Positions 35,673-47,839 of a DNA stretch of 64,000 bases are shown here, in pieces. The notes beneath the pieces are model-generated. The model saw only the letters and a program-made list of their open reading frames with translations, was not told where the DNA came from and did not search any database. Each line of letters starts with the position of its first letter. Position 1 is the stretch's first letter. Position numbers and translations under genes: made by a program. The stretch is from Pomacea canaliculata (taxonomy: Eukaryota > Mollusca > Gastropoda > Architaenioglossa > Ampullariidae), in NCBI RefSeq assembly GCF_003073045.1, contig NC_037600.1:16136352-16200351 (forward strand), in the 5' to 3' direction.

Positions 35673-37568
35673 TTAATTCTGATAAAAATCGTCTTCGTCC
35701 TCCAGAGACTCGTTTTCTTGTTCGTCGTCGAAAGAACCTTTAGTGATGAAGCTTACAATTTTTTCAAGCACTTTCTTATCCTTGGTAACCCTTGGTTTGC
35801 CATCGCTGGTAATTTCGGTGAGGACGTCCAGCACACCTTGCTCTTCACCCCATTCGTAGGCCAGCAGCAGATGGTGAACTGCAAGACCACTTGCTGCTGC
35901 TCTCTGTGCCATGGACTTGCTCACAAACCGAGAAGTTATCAAAGGCTTCCAACTGGGTAAGTTGCTCTTTTTCTCGAACGACCTTTTGGCAGCCTGAGCG
36001 ACGTATGTAAAATCAAAAGAATGTTTTGAAACTGCTTCGTCTGTAACATCGGGATGTCCAACAAGGGTCTTTAATACCATGACATTGCTTATGTTTTGTT
36101 CCTCACGTGGAAACAGTTTACCGTACAGAGTACGTAGTCTATAGGGACCGAAATCCTGCCAGACACCTCTAAACAGAGGCAGTGTGTCCACAAAGCCTGT
36201 CGCCTTTTTTTCAAATTCCGGCAACATGTCACAGGCTTTCATGGCATTGTACAAAACGGGAAAGTCAATCCGCCTGGAGTGGTGGGCAATCAGTGTTACA
36301 GGCTCGTCCCCTAGAAACTCCAGAAACTCGGACAAGGCCTGGCGTATGCGTAATGTAGGAAGCTGAACGCCATTTCGATACAAATTGTCCCCTTGGACAG
36401 AATACTTAAAGATCTCTTGAACCCAATAACTAATTTCCCTTTTCGGCAGGACATATTTGTTGAAGTATTCCTCATTTACAGGTACATCCAAACGTGATGC
36501 AGAGATCCGAAGTATATGGCATTCATTTTCTGCAACAGACATAGACAATAGATGTAAAACACACAAGAAACTGTACTACCCTAAGGGGTAACACAACTTT
36601 GAACTGTGATTGGTCAGTATTGTAAAGTTTGTTCCATATTTTCTCGCGGTAACTAGGCACAAAACTAAGTCTAGGTAAGTGTATTTTCCGGCCATGGCAA
36701 GCAATTACTGTGATACATATATTTATACAAGGGAAACCATATTTTAATGGTTTATCCACGAATTTATTCACACTTACAACGAGTGCTGGTCTCTCAAGTT
36801 GTTATTTGAAACAGAAGATAAAAAACGTTCCTATTCCAGTCCGTTTAACCAACTCCAAGGGGGAAAAATTCAATAAGATGTTAAAAAAATTAAACTCAGA
36901 ATAAATTCTGCATTTATATAGATAAAAATGGTTTCATTTTGCAGCTCTTAAATCGATTGTTTATGAAAGGCAAAACACATATAATGACTTACCCAGCCCA
37001 GTGATTCCAAGATCAAAGACCACCTGTCGCGTCAGAGGAACAGGTCTTTGTTTTGGAACAGGTACCGCACGTGGGATGCCACTTGGTCCTGCCGGACAAC
37101 AGAGTTTATTTTACCACAGAACTGTTTTAAATTCCACAAAATGTACCAGTAACGGCCTCGTCACATTTCAATAGAGATTTAATTAAGCAACTATTATGAG
37201 TATATTTGTAGTGTTATTACCTAAAGTTGTTAATTTTTATCAAACTTTGTCTTCGTAACATAATTACTCTGGTTAATACAATATAATGATGATCAGATTT
37301 GTAGGAGAACAATGAGCTATTTTGGATTGCGAGATTCCCGGTTTCAAAATCATCAAGGTCAGAAAAATTAAAGACACATTTTCTGATTCTGATTTGCGAG
37401 AGAACAAGTGTCTCGTTAAAAATTGTTTTGTGTTTACCACAATTTTTGTATGCTGTCATACGACTCGAGTTTCTTACCTGCTGCTCCATCGGAGTTATTG
37501 CTCTGTTCAGATGCCATTGTCGAGGTCGGAATGTTTGGTTGACCTTCTCCTTGCGATGATGTTGCCAT
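35673..37568 (-). CDS. Gene D: DEDDh exonuclease-like paralogue lacking catalytic residues (347 aa)
   Basis: It has the same architecture and exact length as A and B. Coding exons are 37478-37568 (start MATSSQGEGQPNIP, 30 codons), 36993-37088 (96 nt, ExoI exon) and 35673-36529 (terminal). All introns are phase 1 with good GT-AG sites, and the sum is 1044 nt. The ExoI motif reads FDLGITGL, so the metal-binding Glu is Gly58. ExoIII reads EQNISN where A has HEAMSD, so the His general base is Glu206 and the Asp is Asn211. Only D56 and ExoII D151 remain. The fold-supporting parts (RIRQALSEFLEFLGDEPVTL, GFVDTLPLFRG) are conserved and the frame is open. It is therefore best read as a pseudoenzyme under constraint, not as a decayed gene. 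It may act by binding, or as a partner or decoy for the active paralogues. Confidence 0.8.
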
Positions 37569-38629
37569 TTCAAGAAACTCTAAGTTAGAAAGCATACTAA
37601 CATTACTGATCTACCCCAAAAACAATTTTCCTTACATTTTTTTTGGTAGACATATAATTTGATTTATTTCCATGCAGACTTTGACTAAACATTCTTGAAG
37701 ATTACACATAAATACAAGAAAACCACATATTGATACTAAACTTTAAAATAACACCCGAAATGAGCTGAGAAATGTGAAATAGAAATACGATCTACAAATG
37801 CGTCAATGAAATAATGTTTATAGCAAATTCCTTTAAAATCAGACATCATAATAACAAAATTACAATAAAATGTTAATTGCTATATTCATAGATGTTAATA
37901 TGTATATTTCATGTCAGACGGATAATTGTCAGAACCCATAATTAAGAAAGTAAAAAGTAAAATGTCATCCTCAGTTGAAAGGAAAAGGAGTGATATCGTC
38001 GTCTATTGAAAACATGAATAGTTTTCATTTCCCAATAAACGCCTTTATTCCCTTTGTACGTCTTTACAAAGAACAGGAAAGAAAAACGCGACCTAGATTC
38101 ATGACTTGGGGTTGTCTCCCTCCCCATCATGACGTGGCATTAATCTTATGAGTGGGTGGTTCGACACCTCAGATGACCTCTCATAAAAAAGTTAAAAGCT
38201 AACAAGCTAACAAAAAACTACAAATCAGTAAGGCTATTCGTCTACCTGTTCGATCAAACGAGATTTTACGATCCATATGAATAAGGAGTCTTCTCTTTGA
38301 AAAAGTGAATAAGAATGCTGACATTGTGACAGTGATACGTGGCAGATGTCCGCCATGTTTAATTACCTAAGAACATTTCTTGAATGTAATCTTTCTATTT
38401 TATTCTAACATATTTTTCTCATGGCTTCATGATATTTAATCATTTGTGTCTCTCAACCAGTACCCCGGTGTAAATTAAATACTCAATAAGTTACACTGGA
38501 TATATTAAAGTATTTCAAACAGACTTCCTTGAAGTGTTTTTGCTCAAATCAAAGTACAGCCATTCATTTTGCATTTGATGTATTATTTTAACAATTAATA
38601 AAACTATGAAATAGACAAGAAGTACATAC

Positions 38630-38860
38630 CCTGAAGACTCAAATGATCAGCAGACTGAAATGTAGTTCGTGCGATAGACTAACAGAAGTACAATACTCCT
38701 TTTACAGCAACGATATGCAATGTATGGCAGCCCCGTTGACTTCGTATGCATGTAAATCGAATGACAACTCCGTTTACCTGCTACTCGCTGAGTGCTAGTC
38801 GAGACCTGGACGTGCTTATGGCCTGTTGCGATTGCGCATGCGCATGCGCAGAGCGCTAGT
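38630..38860 (-). promoter_or_regulatory. Non-coding exon 1 and promoter of gene D with NRF-1 sites
   Basis: The exon ends TTTGAGTCTTCAGG with donor GTATGT at 38629. A weak TATA-like TGTAAAAGG lies at 38698-38706. Overlapping NRF-1 sites TGCGCATGCGCATGCGCA (38833-38850) lie about 130 bp further upstream, a feature not seen at A, B or C. Gene D may thus be driven by a different, more housekeeping-type promoter. Confidence 0.5.
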
Positions 38861-39679
38861 CGTCCTCCAATAGCTTTCCGCGATTGACAACCGCTGCTTT
38901 TTCAGGTGACGAAAATCGATGGCGTGTCAGTGGAGGTATAGGAAGGCTACTTCCTATCGTCACCTCTTTCTTTCCTTACATCAAGCTGTCGTCTCCGAGG
39001 TGTCACCTACTTAATTAGGACGTTATTTCTCAATATTAGGTATTGACTCTATTGTAGTCGAGTCAAGCAACTCAGAATGTGAGGAAACGATCTCGCACCT
39101 TGGTGTGTTTGCGTGGATACCAGCGGAGACAAAGAGAAAAACGAAATAAACAAAGTGGCTGGCGAAATATTTGCCAGAGAGTAGACAGGTTTGTGATGCC
39201 AACTACCAAAGAGAGTTGTATCTTGTGACTATATTAAATGTGCAAAAGTTTAAAATATTCAATAAATAAAGATGTGGGCAAGGCGTTTCAACATTGCTTG
39301 TGGAGATCTCCTTCGAGCACATACTGTGTTATTTGGTAATCACAGTAACAATGTGACTCAACATAAAAAAATATTTTATGGGAAGTCATCTCGCAAAAGG
39401 TGAATGAATGCCTGTGGCTTGGCACTTAGAAGTGCCCTGAATACATAGACAAATGAAGAGCCTTGAAATATAAATATTTACAAATATAGCCTGTGTTCAC
39501 TCAAAGGTGGTACTAAATTCGCAACATCATAACACTGATAACCCAGATTACTCAACGATTGAAAGCAAGTGACTGTTTAGTACACACACACCTGGCTCCT
39601 CCCGATGCAGGAGTTCACTGCATTTACAAAGTGTCTACATAATACTAAACACACACAGTGGCATTTGGAGAGGGCAACA

Positions 39680-40160
39680 TTGTTGTATATGTTGAAAACT
39701 GCTTTATACATTTCCTGATGTTATAAAGACCACAGAACCGGAAGCTGCTAAAATAATAACAGACTTAGTGTGAGCCACATATGAGAACTGCAGGTATTCC
39801 TGGAACACTAAAGCTGAGGAACTCTACTTTCGCTTTCGCTTGTATAACTATAAATAACTTACACGATTCGACACAGTTGAAGAACGAAAACACGAGAGGT
39901 TTTTATTTACTCTTGTTTATCGTCCTGCATGTCTTTTTTCGTGTTGTTTCTATTTGTATATAAGGATGTTCTTCTCTAAAAATCTGTCCAATGTATAATT
40001 AATTCATCAATAAATTAATCCACTAGGGGGGCTAGCTAATCAGCTACGAATTCACTCAAACTTAAAAAAAGATCAATCTATCAGTCGCTACAGCACTTTG
40101 GGTTATACACCCCGTTACATTTTCTTCACACATATACATGCACGTACATACACCCTATCC
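39680..40160. repeat. Partial copy of gene C upstream region, promoter missing
   Basis: It aligns first with 32450-32790, then with 33280-33380 (CTTTGGGT..ATACACCCCGTTACATTTTC). The intervening gene C promoter and exon 1 have no counterpart here. It looks like the remains of a further duplicated unit. Confidence 0.6.
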
Positions 40161-41430
40161 CTACGGATTTAGCTATGTGGTCACGTGGTCACGAGAAAAA
40201 GACAACAAACAAACAAACAAACGAAAATTTGAGTTCAGTCTGGTGAGTACAGTAAAACTCTACTTAAAGTATGTTCTGTCCTGATTTGTCATATTATAAG
40301 GTGTGCCACATTCGTATTTGTTAACGACTTGATTGCCGGGTGTAGATGTGTGATTGCAAGAGGACTCTTTTTTTTTTTCTTAACGCTATTCATCAAGAGT
40401 ATATGGCCCTCCTACTGGTCTGACAGGAGATATTCATTTTGACTGGCTGTGTTGGGTCCTACGATCTGCATGCTAGGAGTTTATAAGCCAAATACATACA
40501 CACACTTTACTGTAAAGCTGAGAACTGCTTCAGCTTCTCTCAACACAATATTTGTTGACGACTTTAGAGGACATTATCGCTGCAAGAAACCTCTAGCAAG
40601 ACATGAAGAACCCACAATCACCAGTGCTTTTTTCACGATTGCATTTTTCCCTAAAGTTTGTCAACAACTCGTATTAATATTTGCAAAAGAATTCATGCCA
40701 GTCGCTGTCCTCCACCCCGGGTGCACGCCACACACTGCGTGAAGCACTGGAGAAACTGGTCATTAATAGAACAGAGGCGGAACGACCCAACATATAAACG
40801 TAAGCAGGCGTCAAACTGTCTTCTCTGAGACCGCTAAGGACATCAACTTAAGACAACGCTAAGCTAAACAAACAAATCGTGTAACTCTTTGTCCAAACCG
40901 CTGGACTGTGGTAATCTGGGCGTGGCTTTGAGTGATCCCAAAGTATATTCGATTTCTTAATTTTTCTCTGGTGTTTAAGTCAATTCTTTTGATTTTATTT
41001 GGAAACGTTTCCAGGTTTTCTACTGGTAGATCGAGGGTGGAGCATCTACTGTAACTGTGTAGGACTTCAGTCACATGACCGCATCATGACTTGAAGAAAT
41101 GTTAGAAGCCGGTATTCAACGATTTGTTCAGTTGCTTACGCCTGACTCTCTGAAACTTTTTATCTCGAATTTATCTGTTTAATTCAAGATGAACTTTTCT
41201 CATTTTCTGTGGCTTCTCCTTTGTTTCAAGATTTCTATCAACAATTGAATCATAGCTCATATAAGTCACTAGTGGTTATATTCGTGGAGTAAACACCAGA
41301 TGACACAATTTGACTCTAAACAGCACCAAGAGTTTGTGACACAGCACACTGCCAATTACTGCACAGTTGGTGGTCAGTAAAATCACACACCATACATATC
41401 ATTAAATATCAACCAAAGACTACTTCGTGA
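40161..41430. other. Spacer between the exonuclease cluster and the sulfotransferase
   Basis: No gene is supported. A plus-strand frame at 40449-40742 has no signal, domain or splice support. Confidence 0.35.
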
Positions 41431-41433
41431 AAG

Positions 41434-41439
41434 TTTATT
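41434..41439 (-). other. Possible polyadenylation signal of the sulfotransferase gene
   Basis: A minus-strand AATAAA about 675 nt past the stop codon. It is the first canonical signal I noted downstream; the 3' end is unproved. Confidence 0.3.
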
Positions 41440-42113
41440 GATGAGGAACTGAACATTTTAACTTCGGTAATGATAGAAACCAGTAGATGCGTACATCCTA
41501 TTCTAACACACCTACATTCGTTCTTGTGAATGGTCTGTCTTCATAATTTCATATTTTTAGAGGAGTAAGAAAATATTAGAAAAAGATAAAACAAAGATCA
41601 ATAACCGATCTTCAAGACGCTACAGGCGAGCAGTTTAAAATGCAGTTTGGGCAACTAAGTTGCAACAATGAAAGAATCTCCTTCCCGGACCATTCCTTGG
41701 TCGTCTTCTGTCCAACATCCAGCAGCATGTGGGTTAAATGTCCGAGATCGACCAACGGGTCTATAGAGGACACGTGACTAGGCCAGTGGAGCACCTTCCA
41801 GATAGTGAGAACGGTGATACAAAATGTTCATGTCCATGCGATTGAATTCACAAACTAGACGCTTCGTAAAGTCATTTGAAACAGGATGGACAAAGCATGG
41901 TGACTAGACTTAATATATCTAAAAGTACAATCTTTTGTAGGTGCTTTGGCCAGAGAAAAAAGACAAATACATTGTCTTCACACGACGACAAATTTGTTTC
42001 TGGCTGTACAGAAAATATAAAAAGTTCAACGATCTGGAATTTTCTCAGGAAGAAACTTTATCGTTCTAAATGTAGGCAGCATCACCAAATGGTAGACAGC
42101 AAACAGTAGCACT

Positions 42114-45100
42114 CTAGATATAGACATTGTCTTTCCACAGAAACTTGTCGTCGCCAACCATGCTTGCAAAGCGTTGAATAAATGGCTTGTAGAAAGTTTC
42201 TAGAATCTTCCTGGTTTCTGGCAGCATGGGTCCGGCGCTGACCGTGTGAACACCTTTATTCTTTGGCTGCTGCGCAAGGACCCACGTCATCTTAGCATGG
42301 TCCAGAGGCTCTGCAATAAACAGAAAGGATACTTGCTGGCACTTTATTTAATTTTATTTCAAACTTCATTCTGCAAAACTTGAAATGTTGATGATAAAAA
42401 AGGGAGATGATTAAATAGGTTGATAAATGATAATTAGTCAAATGTAAAATAGTGACGACATTAATGACGTCAACTATACGTGGGCAGAGTTTTGGTGAGC
42501 TGATGTCGTAGGTGTGGTGACGTCAGGTGTGTGGTGACGTCAGGTGTATGTTGACGTATTATTATTTTGACGTCATTTGTAAAGCTCGCATGGAGTGTGC
42601 TCCTGGGGCTGGGACAACGAGGAGACATGGACAACATATTATTATTATTAATTAAAAATAAAATGCGTAAACATTTAAAGATGCTGTATCTTTCGTTACA
42701 AGAACTCAAATGAATTAAGAAAAGTACCCATTTCCAAAAATTCGAATGTCTTTGTCAGCTGGACTTCCATGGATCGTACATAATCATCAAATCGTAGAAA
42801 TAAAATCTGGTCACGTGGGATGATTCTCAACCAGTCCTCAAGGTATACGGAATACATATTTTCGTATATCCGCAACTGAAAATAAAAACGTTTAGTTTTA
42901 ATAATTCGAACATTACGACAGCCTTAGCTATTAAAAAATAATTTGTCCGGTTTCTTCTACATTTGCCATTCATCTACATTTTGACCCTCAAATATCTCAT
43001 AAATTTTCACAGAAAAAGCTTCATGTTACACAAATGGTGAATGACAAATAGTTTGGACATGTCTATGTGACTTTGTGTCTATGTGTCTTGCCGACTGTAC
43101 TTGCTACATAAAGTCAGTCAAGGAGAGGATGGTAAGAACTGTTTATGTGACCAACCATGTTGACACTGTCTCGGAGGGTTTTGTCGTACACACAGTAACG
43201 CAGTGACTGACTCTTAAAGCAGGTGAGGAACTTTTCAAGTCCGTCCACCACGTCCTCGTGGAACTTCTCTGGCGTCAGGTAAGTCTGGCAGGACTTGTTT
43301 CTGCCCCAGTCAAACAGGAACCGCGAGTATAATCTGCAGAACACAGCAAAGACTTCAATTCTACGAACCCCGCCACCTTCTCGCTCATAGGTGCAAATAG
43401 TGAAGGCATCACGTGCAAACATGATAAACACAAAATAACAGGTGAACAGGTAAACACGCATCAGGTATTACAAAGCACTATGCCACAAGAGACACTAAGG
43501 TGTGTGCAAGTTCTGTCTACTAGAGTTTGAAATGTTCCAAAAGTTGTAGCTCGCAAATACTGTCAAGCGGCAGATGGTAGACAACTCTTGAGACTACTTA
43601 CATCAAACACAGACTTGGGTTCTTTCCCTTAGACAAGTCACCCGCATGTTCCACTTGTAAGCCATATGAACGAACATGATACTTTCCATAATCGTGTAGC
43701 AGTAGAACTAAATAAAGCAGCTAGCAAGAAATATGGGTTGTTAACACTATTGATTTGTGTTACTTAAACTTAATACAGTAATAGAAATTGTCGTTTTTAT
43801 ATTAATTAATTACAGCAGGTAAGATGACTCGACAACCCACTGTCGGAAGCAATATTACAAAGTTTAAATACTTATCGAAGATGGTGGAATAAAGGATTTG
43901 TCAGCTTGTCACTTTAAAAAAACTAAATTAATTGTAAATATTTTTTAAAATACAGAAAGATAACTTAATGTCTGTTGTGACTTTTTCGTAAGGAATGAAG
44001 TGGTTAGCCGACATGAGTATAGAGTCAAACCCCTCCCCAATCACATTAAAAATAGAAATGAGAATACATCACTCTCATTAAAAACAAACACTTATTTGTG
44101 CAAGATAACACATCGACAAATCAGCTCCAGTAGATACTGACATTTCCTTGCAATCTTGATAACAGTAGAAATTTTGAAGACTTTTCCAGAAAGTGCCCCA
44201 TCCTCTACTCTGTCTTCACATGAACTCCGACATTTCCAGTGGCGGACATTTTATAGTCAATCATTTATTTTAACATCAGCTGACCTGGAGGTTCTTCTGA
44301 AGTTAGTGTGTAGCGGTTTAAGTCTTTAATCTCTCAAGTTTTTATTTTGACAGCAAAGAAAGCTAAGACTGGAATTCAAGGAAGTATTGTTCGATAATTA
44401 AATTTCCCACTAACCTGGGTGAAGTAGCTGATGTGTTATTTGTGTAAATTAATTTAGACACGCCAAGAGTAAACAACCTGACAAGATAAAGGCTGATGCA
44501 AAGTGGGCTTTTAACTAAACTACTTGCTGCAGTGTGGAATTAAAGGCCATCCCGAGTGAGCAATTATTTTCAAGCGAGTAGGTTTACTTCATTATCAGAT
44601 AAAAATTCCAAAAATTTCAGCGAAACTGTTCTCTTTTTCAAATCTTTGAACTTCACGGTTCTTTTTGATATTTAGATAGAGGTCAAGACCGCATTTCCAG
44701 GGATGTCTTTAATTTCTGAACAAGGATTTAATAGTGTGAGCATTTCAAAATGGCTGGGGCCCTTATCGACGTCAAGTCTATCTACTTTTTGAAAAAAAAT
44801 TAGTAAAAATCTACAAAGTATTTTTTTTTAAAATACCATCCCCCCAGAGATATAGTCTATTTACTTACGAGCTAATTTAAGCATAATTTCACGAATGACT
44901 CTAGTAGTTCTTTAAGTATTGTTAAGAATGTTGAAACATGAAGATGGAGATGTTAAAACACGATGGTTAAACAGTTCCCTATTTTATCATAAGTAGAAAG
45001 GCAGATTTTATCCCATATTCATATGGTATTGTAAATGTATTTTAATACAGCTTACCAAGATATTTAAAAGTGAAATAACAATGATTATGACAGGATCGGT

Positions 45101-47601
45101 GTTGAGTTTAACAGGTAAGCTAATATCGAGAGAAAACAATCTTCAATCATTCACAAAGTAATCTAATCTTAACTTGAACAATCGCATGATCGGGTTCTAA
45201 GATCTTAAAAATATCTTAAAATATGAAAAAGAATTATTACATCAGCAAAAGGAGTTTCAACTGACTTAGACTAAACATTTTATCTGACATTGACTTCCAA
45301 ACAACTACTTTATTCTTTAAGACAAACTTTGTTAAAGAAATGCACTTGAGATCAATGGAGGAATAAAAGACCGATGAACGAATAAGAAATTGAGAAGTTC
45401 TCGCAAATTTAAGTCTTTTATCTTAAATGGATTGTAATTTATTTTACTGTACCTCTGGACTGGGTGGCGGAAAATAAGGATAATTTTGACTCGAGGATTC
45501 AAGTGATAGATGTGACTGGGTAGAATTACACGAGGCTCTGAGCATCCTTCATTTCCAGAGAAACGAAGCCATTCGTAGCTGTCGTAGAAATAGCTGGGTG
45601 ACCCGTCCACTGCAATAAATAATGCAGCCAGAAAAATAGTCACAAACACACAATATTGTGGAAATGAGTGGGGAGTGTCGTGTCATAGTGGAAGCACAGT
45701 GATTAATCGTTTGCTGAAAATCTGAATTTTAAATGTGTTTTGTCAGACAGGCGACAATTTGATAATCTAATATACTGTATATAGAATAATTCAGGGGCAA
45801 ACCTTACGAGACAGACAGAAAGAAAGACAACAGGAAGAGAGACAGAAAAAGGAAAAAAAAGAAAAAAACCAGGAAGGAAGGGATGAATAATGGAACGAAA
45901 AACAATGAAACTAGTGCAAGAAAGAAAGAAATACATGAGGGAAAAGGAACGAAGAGACAAATAATGGTTTGAAGGGAAAAAAATTAGAAAAAATCAAAGT
46001 AATAGCAAGATAATTAAATAAAAACAAAAATCCACAATATTCATATTGTATTCTGAAAATAATGTCTGTGGACTGTGGAACAAATTTAGTTAAAAAATTT
46101 TGTTCATGGCTACAAAAGGCTACAATCAAAGCTTAAATATAAAATCTTACTCGTGATCTTCTGACTTTTTCCAGATGTCTGAAGATCATTCTCAATTTGC
46201 TCGGCAAGCCCTTGAAAGCTGTTGGCATACTGGAAAAATGTGCTGTTGTCTGAAATACGGAACAGTAAAAAGATTGACGGGTACACGAATGAATTGATAT
46301 TGAAAAAATCTCATATAAACAATACACAAAAAATAAACAAAATGTAGTCCAACAATACTTAATATTCGCAACCAAGCAGTTACCATGTATTAAAGGCTAA
46401 CCCAAGTCAACAAACATTGAAAACGTTGTGAATTTTTTAAAAATAATAATTATTATAATTATTTATAATTTAATAATAATTATTTTTATTGTTCTTAATC
46501 CAACTCTCAGGAGTACTTTACATAAGTTCAAGACTAACACAAGTAACAAAGTCCCACGTACAATAATATCGTTCTCTGTCAAACCAGTGAAACTCCTTTT
46601 TGATGTTTATAAAGTCTGGATGCTTTGAAATGCGGAAAAATAAATCTGATGTTCCGCTTTTACTGATTCCGGCCAGAAACCCATAGGGTACGCACAGGAA
46701 CTGTAACTCTTCGTCGCTGTTCCTTTGGTACCAGCAAGGGTTTTTACTTTTGTTGGAAAAGTTAAACGGACCCTGAAAGAGATTCAAAAATGGAAGAATA
46801 AGCCGGATTTTTGTGAACTAAGGTTGTTTTTATTCTCAGTCTACAGCATTGGCTTTCTTCTCTCAAGTGGTAAAAACACAGAAAGTTAATAACAATAACA
46901 ACAACAACAACAGCAACAACAACAACAAAAATAAAAATAAAGAAGAGGTGGTCTAGTCCTGCACAACATTTTATGTCTAGGATTTCAATAAAAAATTGAA
47001 AAATCATCATGTTAAAATTTTGAGCAAAATCTTACCAAGTGCGGGTTAGGGCCCCATGCAGGTATCCCGGGTGGTATTCCATTTTCACACGGAGGAAACA
47101 ACGGTTTACTCCCAACAAATTTATCTCTGTGAGGCGCAGCTGGACTGCGTGCATAGGAAACTTCAAGAATGTCATCGATGTGATCCAGATCTCTGCAAGA
47201 ACAGCACAATATGTAAGTTTCGGTAATTTCCCAGTAATAATAGCAATATTATTCCTACACTCAATATCTGGCCAGCCACAAGCGTCATTGAAACCAGCCG
47301 GACCGCCATGAAAAGAAGCAAATACAGAGTGTGCATGAGAATAACATGGGCGGAGAGAATCGATGTCCATCCACAAAAGCACGATTCTTGCATTCACTTT
47401 TAAAGCTCCTGGTCGTATTTCAGATTCAATTAGTACGAGAAACCAATCGTAAAAAAAATTTCTTTAATTAGTTGAGCTTCTGATATTAACTGCGGCGATC
47501 TGAAGGAAAGTAATAAAATGAAAACACGAGGAAAACTGGAAAAAGGATCTCTCGCTCTGTTCTCTCCGGAGGGGTGCAGTGAGAGAAGGCAAGAAGGAGG
47601 T

Positions 47602-47634
<33 letters not shown>

Positions 47635-47783
47635 AGTGGGGAAGATTACCTTTGAAAATTGTCCTTGCGAAGAGAGAAAAGGTTGTGACGTAGCTGGTAA
47701 CGGTCAGAGATGTAGAGGGTGAGTAAGACGAAGACCACCAGGCATGTGGCCACAACTCTTGGCCATAGTCTCCCCATCCCCAT
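42114..47783 (-). CDS. CHST15-like: Carbohydrate sulfotransferase, CHST15 (GalNAc4S-6ST)-like (426 aa)
   Basis: Golgi type II membrane sulfotransferase, expected to move sulfate from PAPS to a sugar of a glycosaminoglycan. CHST15 acts on 4-sulfated GalNAc of chondroitin/dermatan sulfate; the exact acceptor here is unknown. Eight coding exons are 47650-47783, 47036-47192, 46562-46772, 46151-46249, 45453-45609, 43156-43333, 42728-42875 and 42114-42310. Phases match at every junction, and the sum is 1281 nt. The start MGMGRLWP is followed by a signal anchor (about residues 9-25, VVATCLVVFVLLTLYIS). The 5' PAPS loop is GISKSGTSDLF (132-142) and the 3' phosphate-binding motif is IFRHPVQRLYS (246-256). 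The family C-terminus MLPETRKILETFYKPF is present. N-glycosylation sequons include NFS, NKS and NST. The donor after exon 6 is the unusual GTTGGT. The protein is shorter than human CHST15 (561 aa), mainly in the stem. Confidence 0.9.
42465..42575. promoter_or_regulatory. Cluster of CRE sites in the last intron of the sulfotransferase
   Basis: Four perfect TGACGTCA sites (42465-42472, 42518-42525, 42535-42542, 42568-42575) and one partial TGACGTAT (42552-42559) fall within 111 bp. Two of them share a GGTGTGTGGTGACGTCAGG tandem unit. CREB/ATF binding is the natural reading. An enhancer role is inferred. Confidence 0.5.
43334..45452 (-). other. Large intron of the sulfotransferase gene
   Basis: A 2.1 kb intron between the RHPVQR and LYSRF coding exons. 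It is AT-rich, and no additional exon or mobile element is recognised. Confidence 0.7.
45783..45960 (+). repeat. Purine-rich tract (GAAA/GACA) in a sulfotransferase intron
   Basis: A long polypurine run on the plus strand, pyrimidine-rich in the transcript sense, lying upstream of the exon that ends at 45609. Confidence 0.6.
47598..47636 (+). repeat. (GA)n microsatellite
   Basis: It lies just inside intron 1 of the sulfotransferase gene, a few bases below the donor of the start exon. Confidence 0.85.
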
Positions 47784-47839
47784 CTGCACAAGGAACTTGC
47801 TATGTTATGCAACAAACACACAAACACACATATAAACAA

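Noticed and set aside
14981-37568. Bacterial PolC or DnaQ contamination or transfer
   Set aside because: All four genes have spliceosomal introns, TATA promoters, polyA signals and paralogous introns, so they are host genes.
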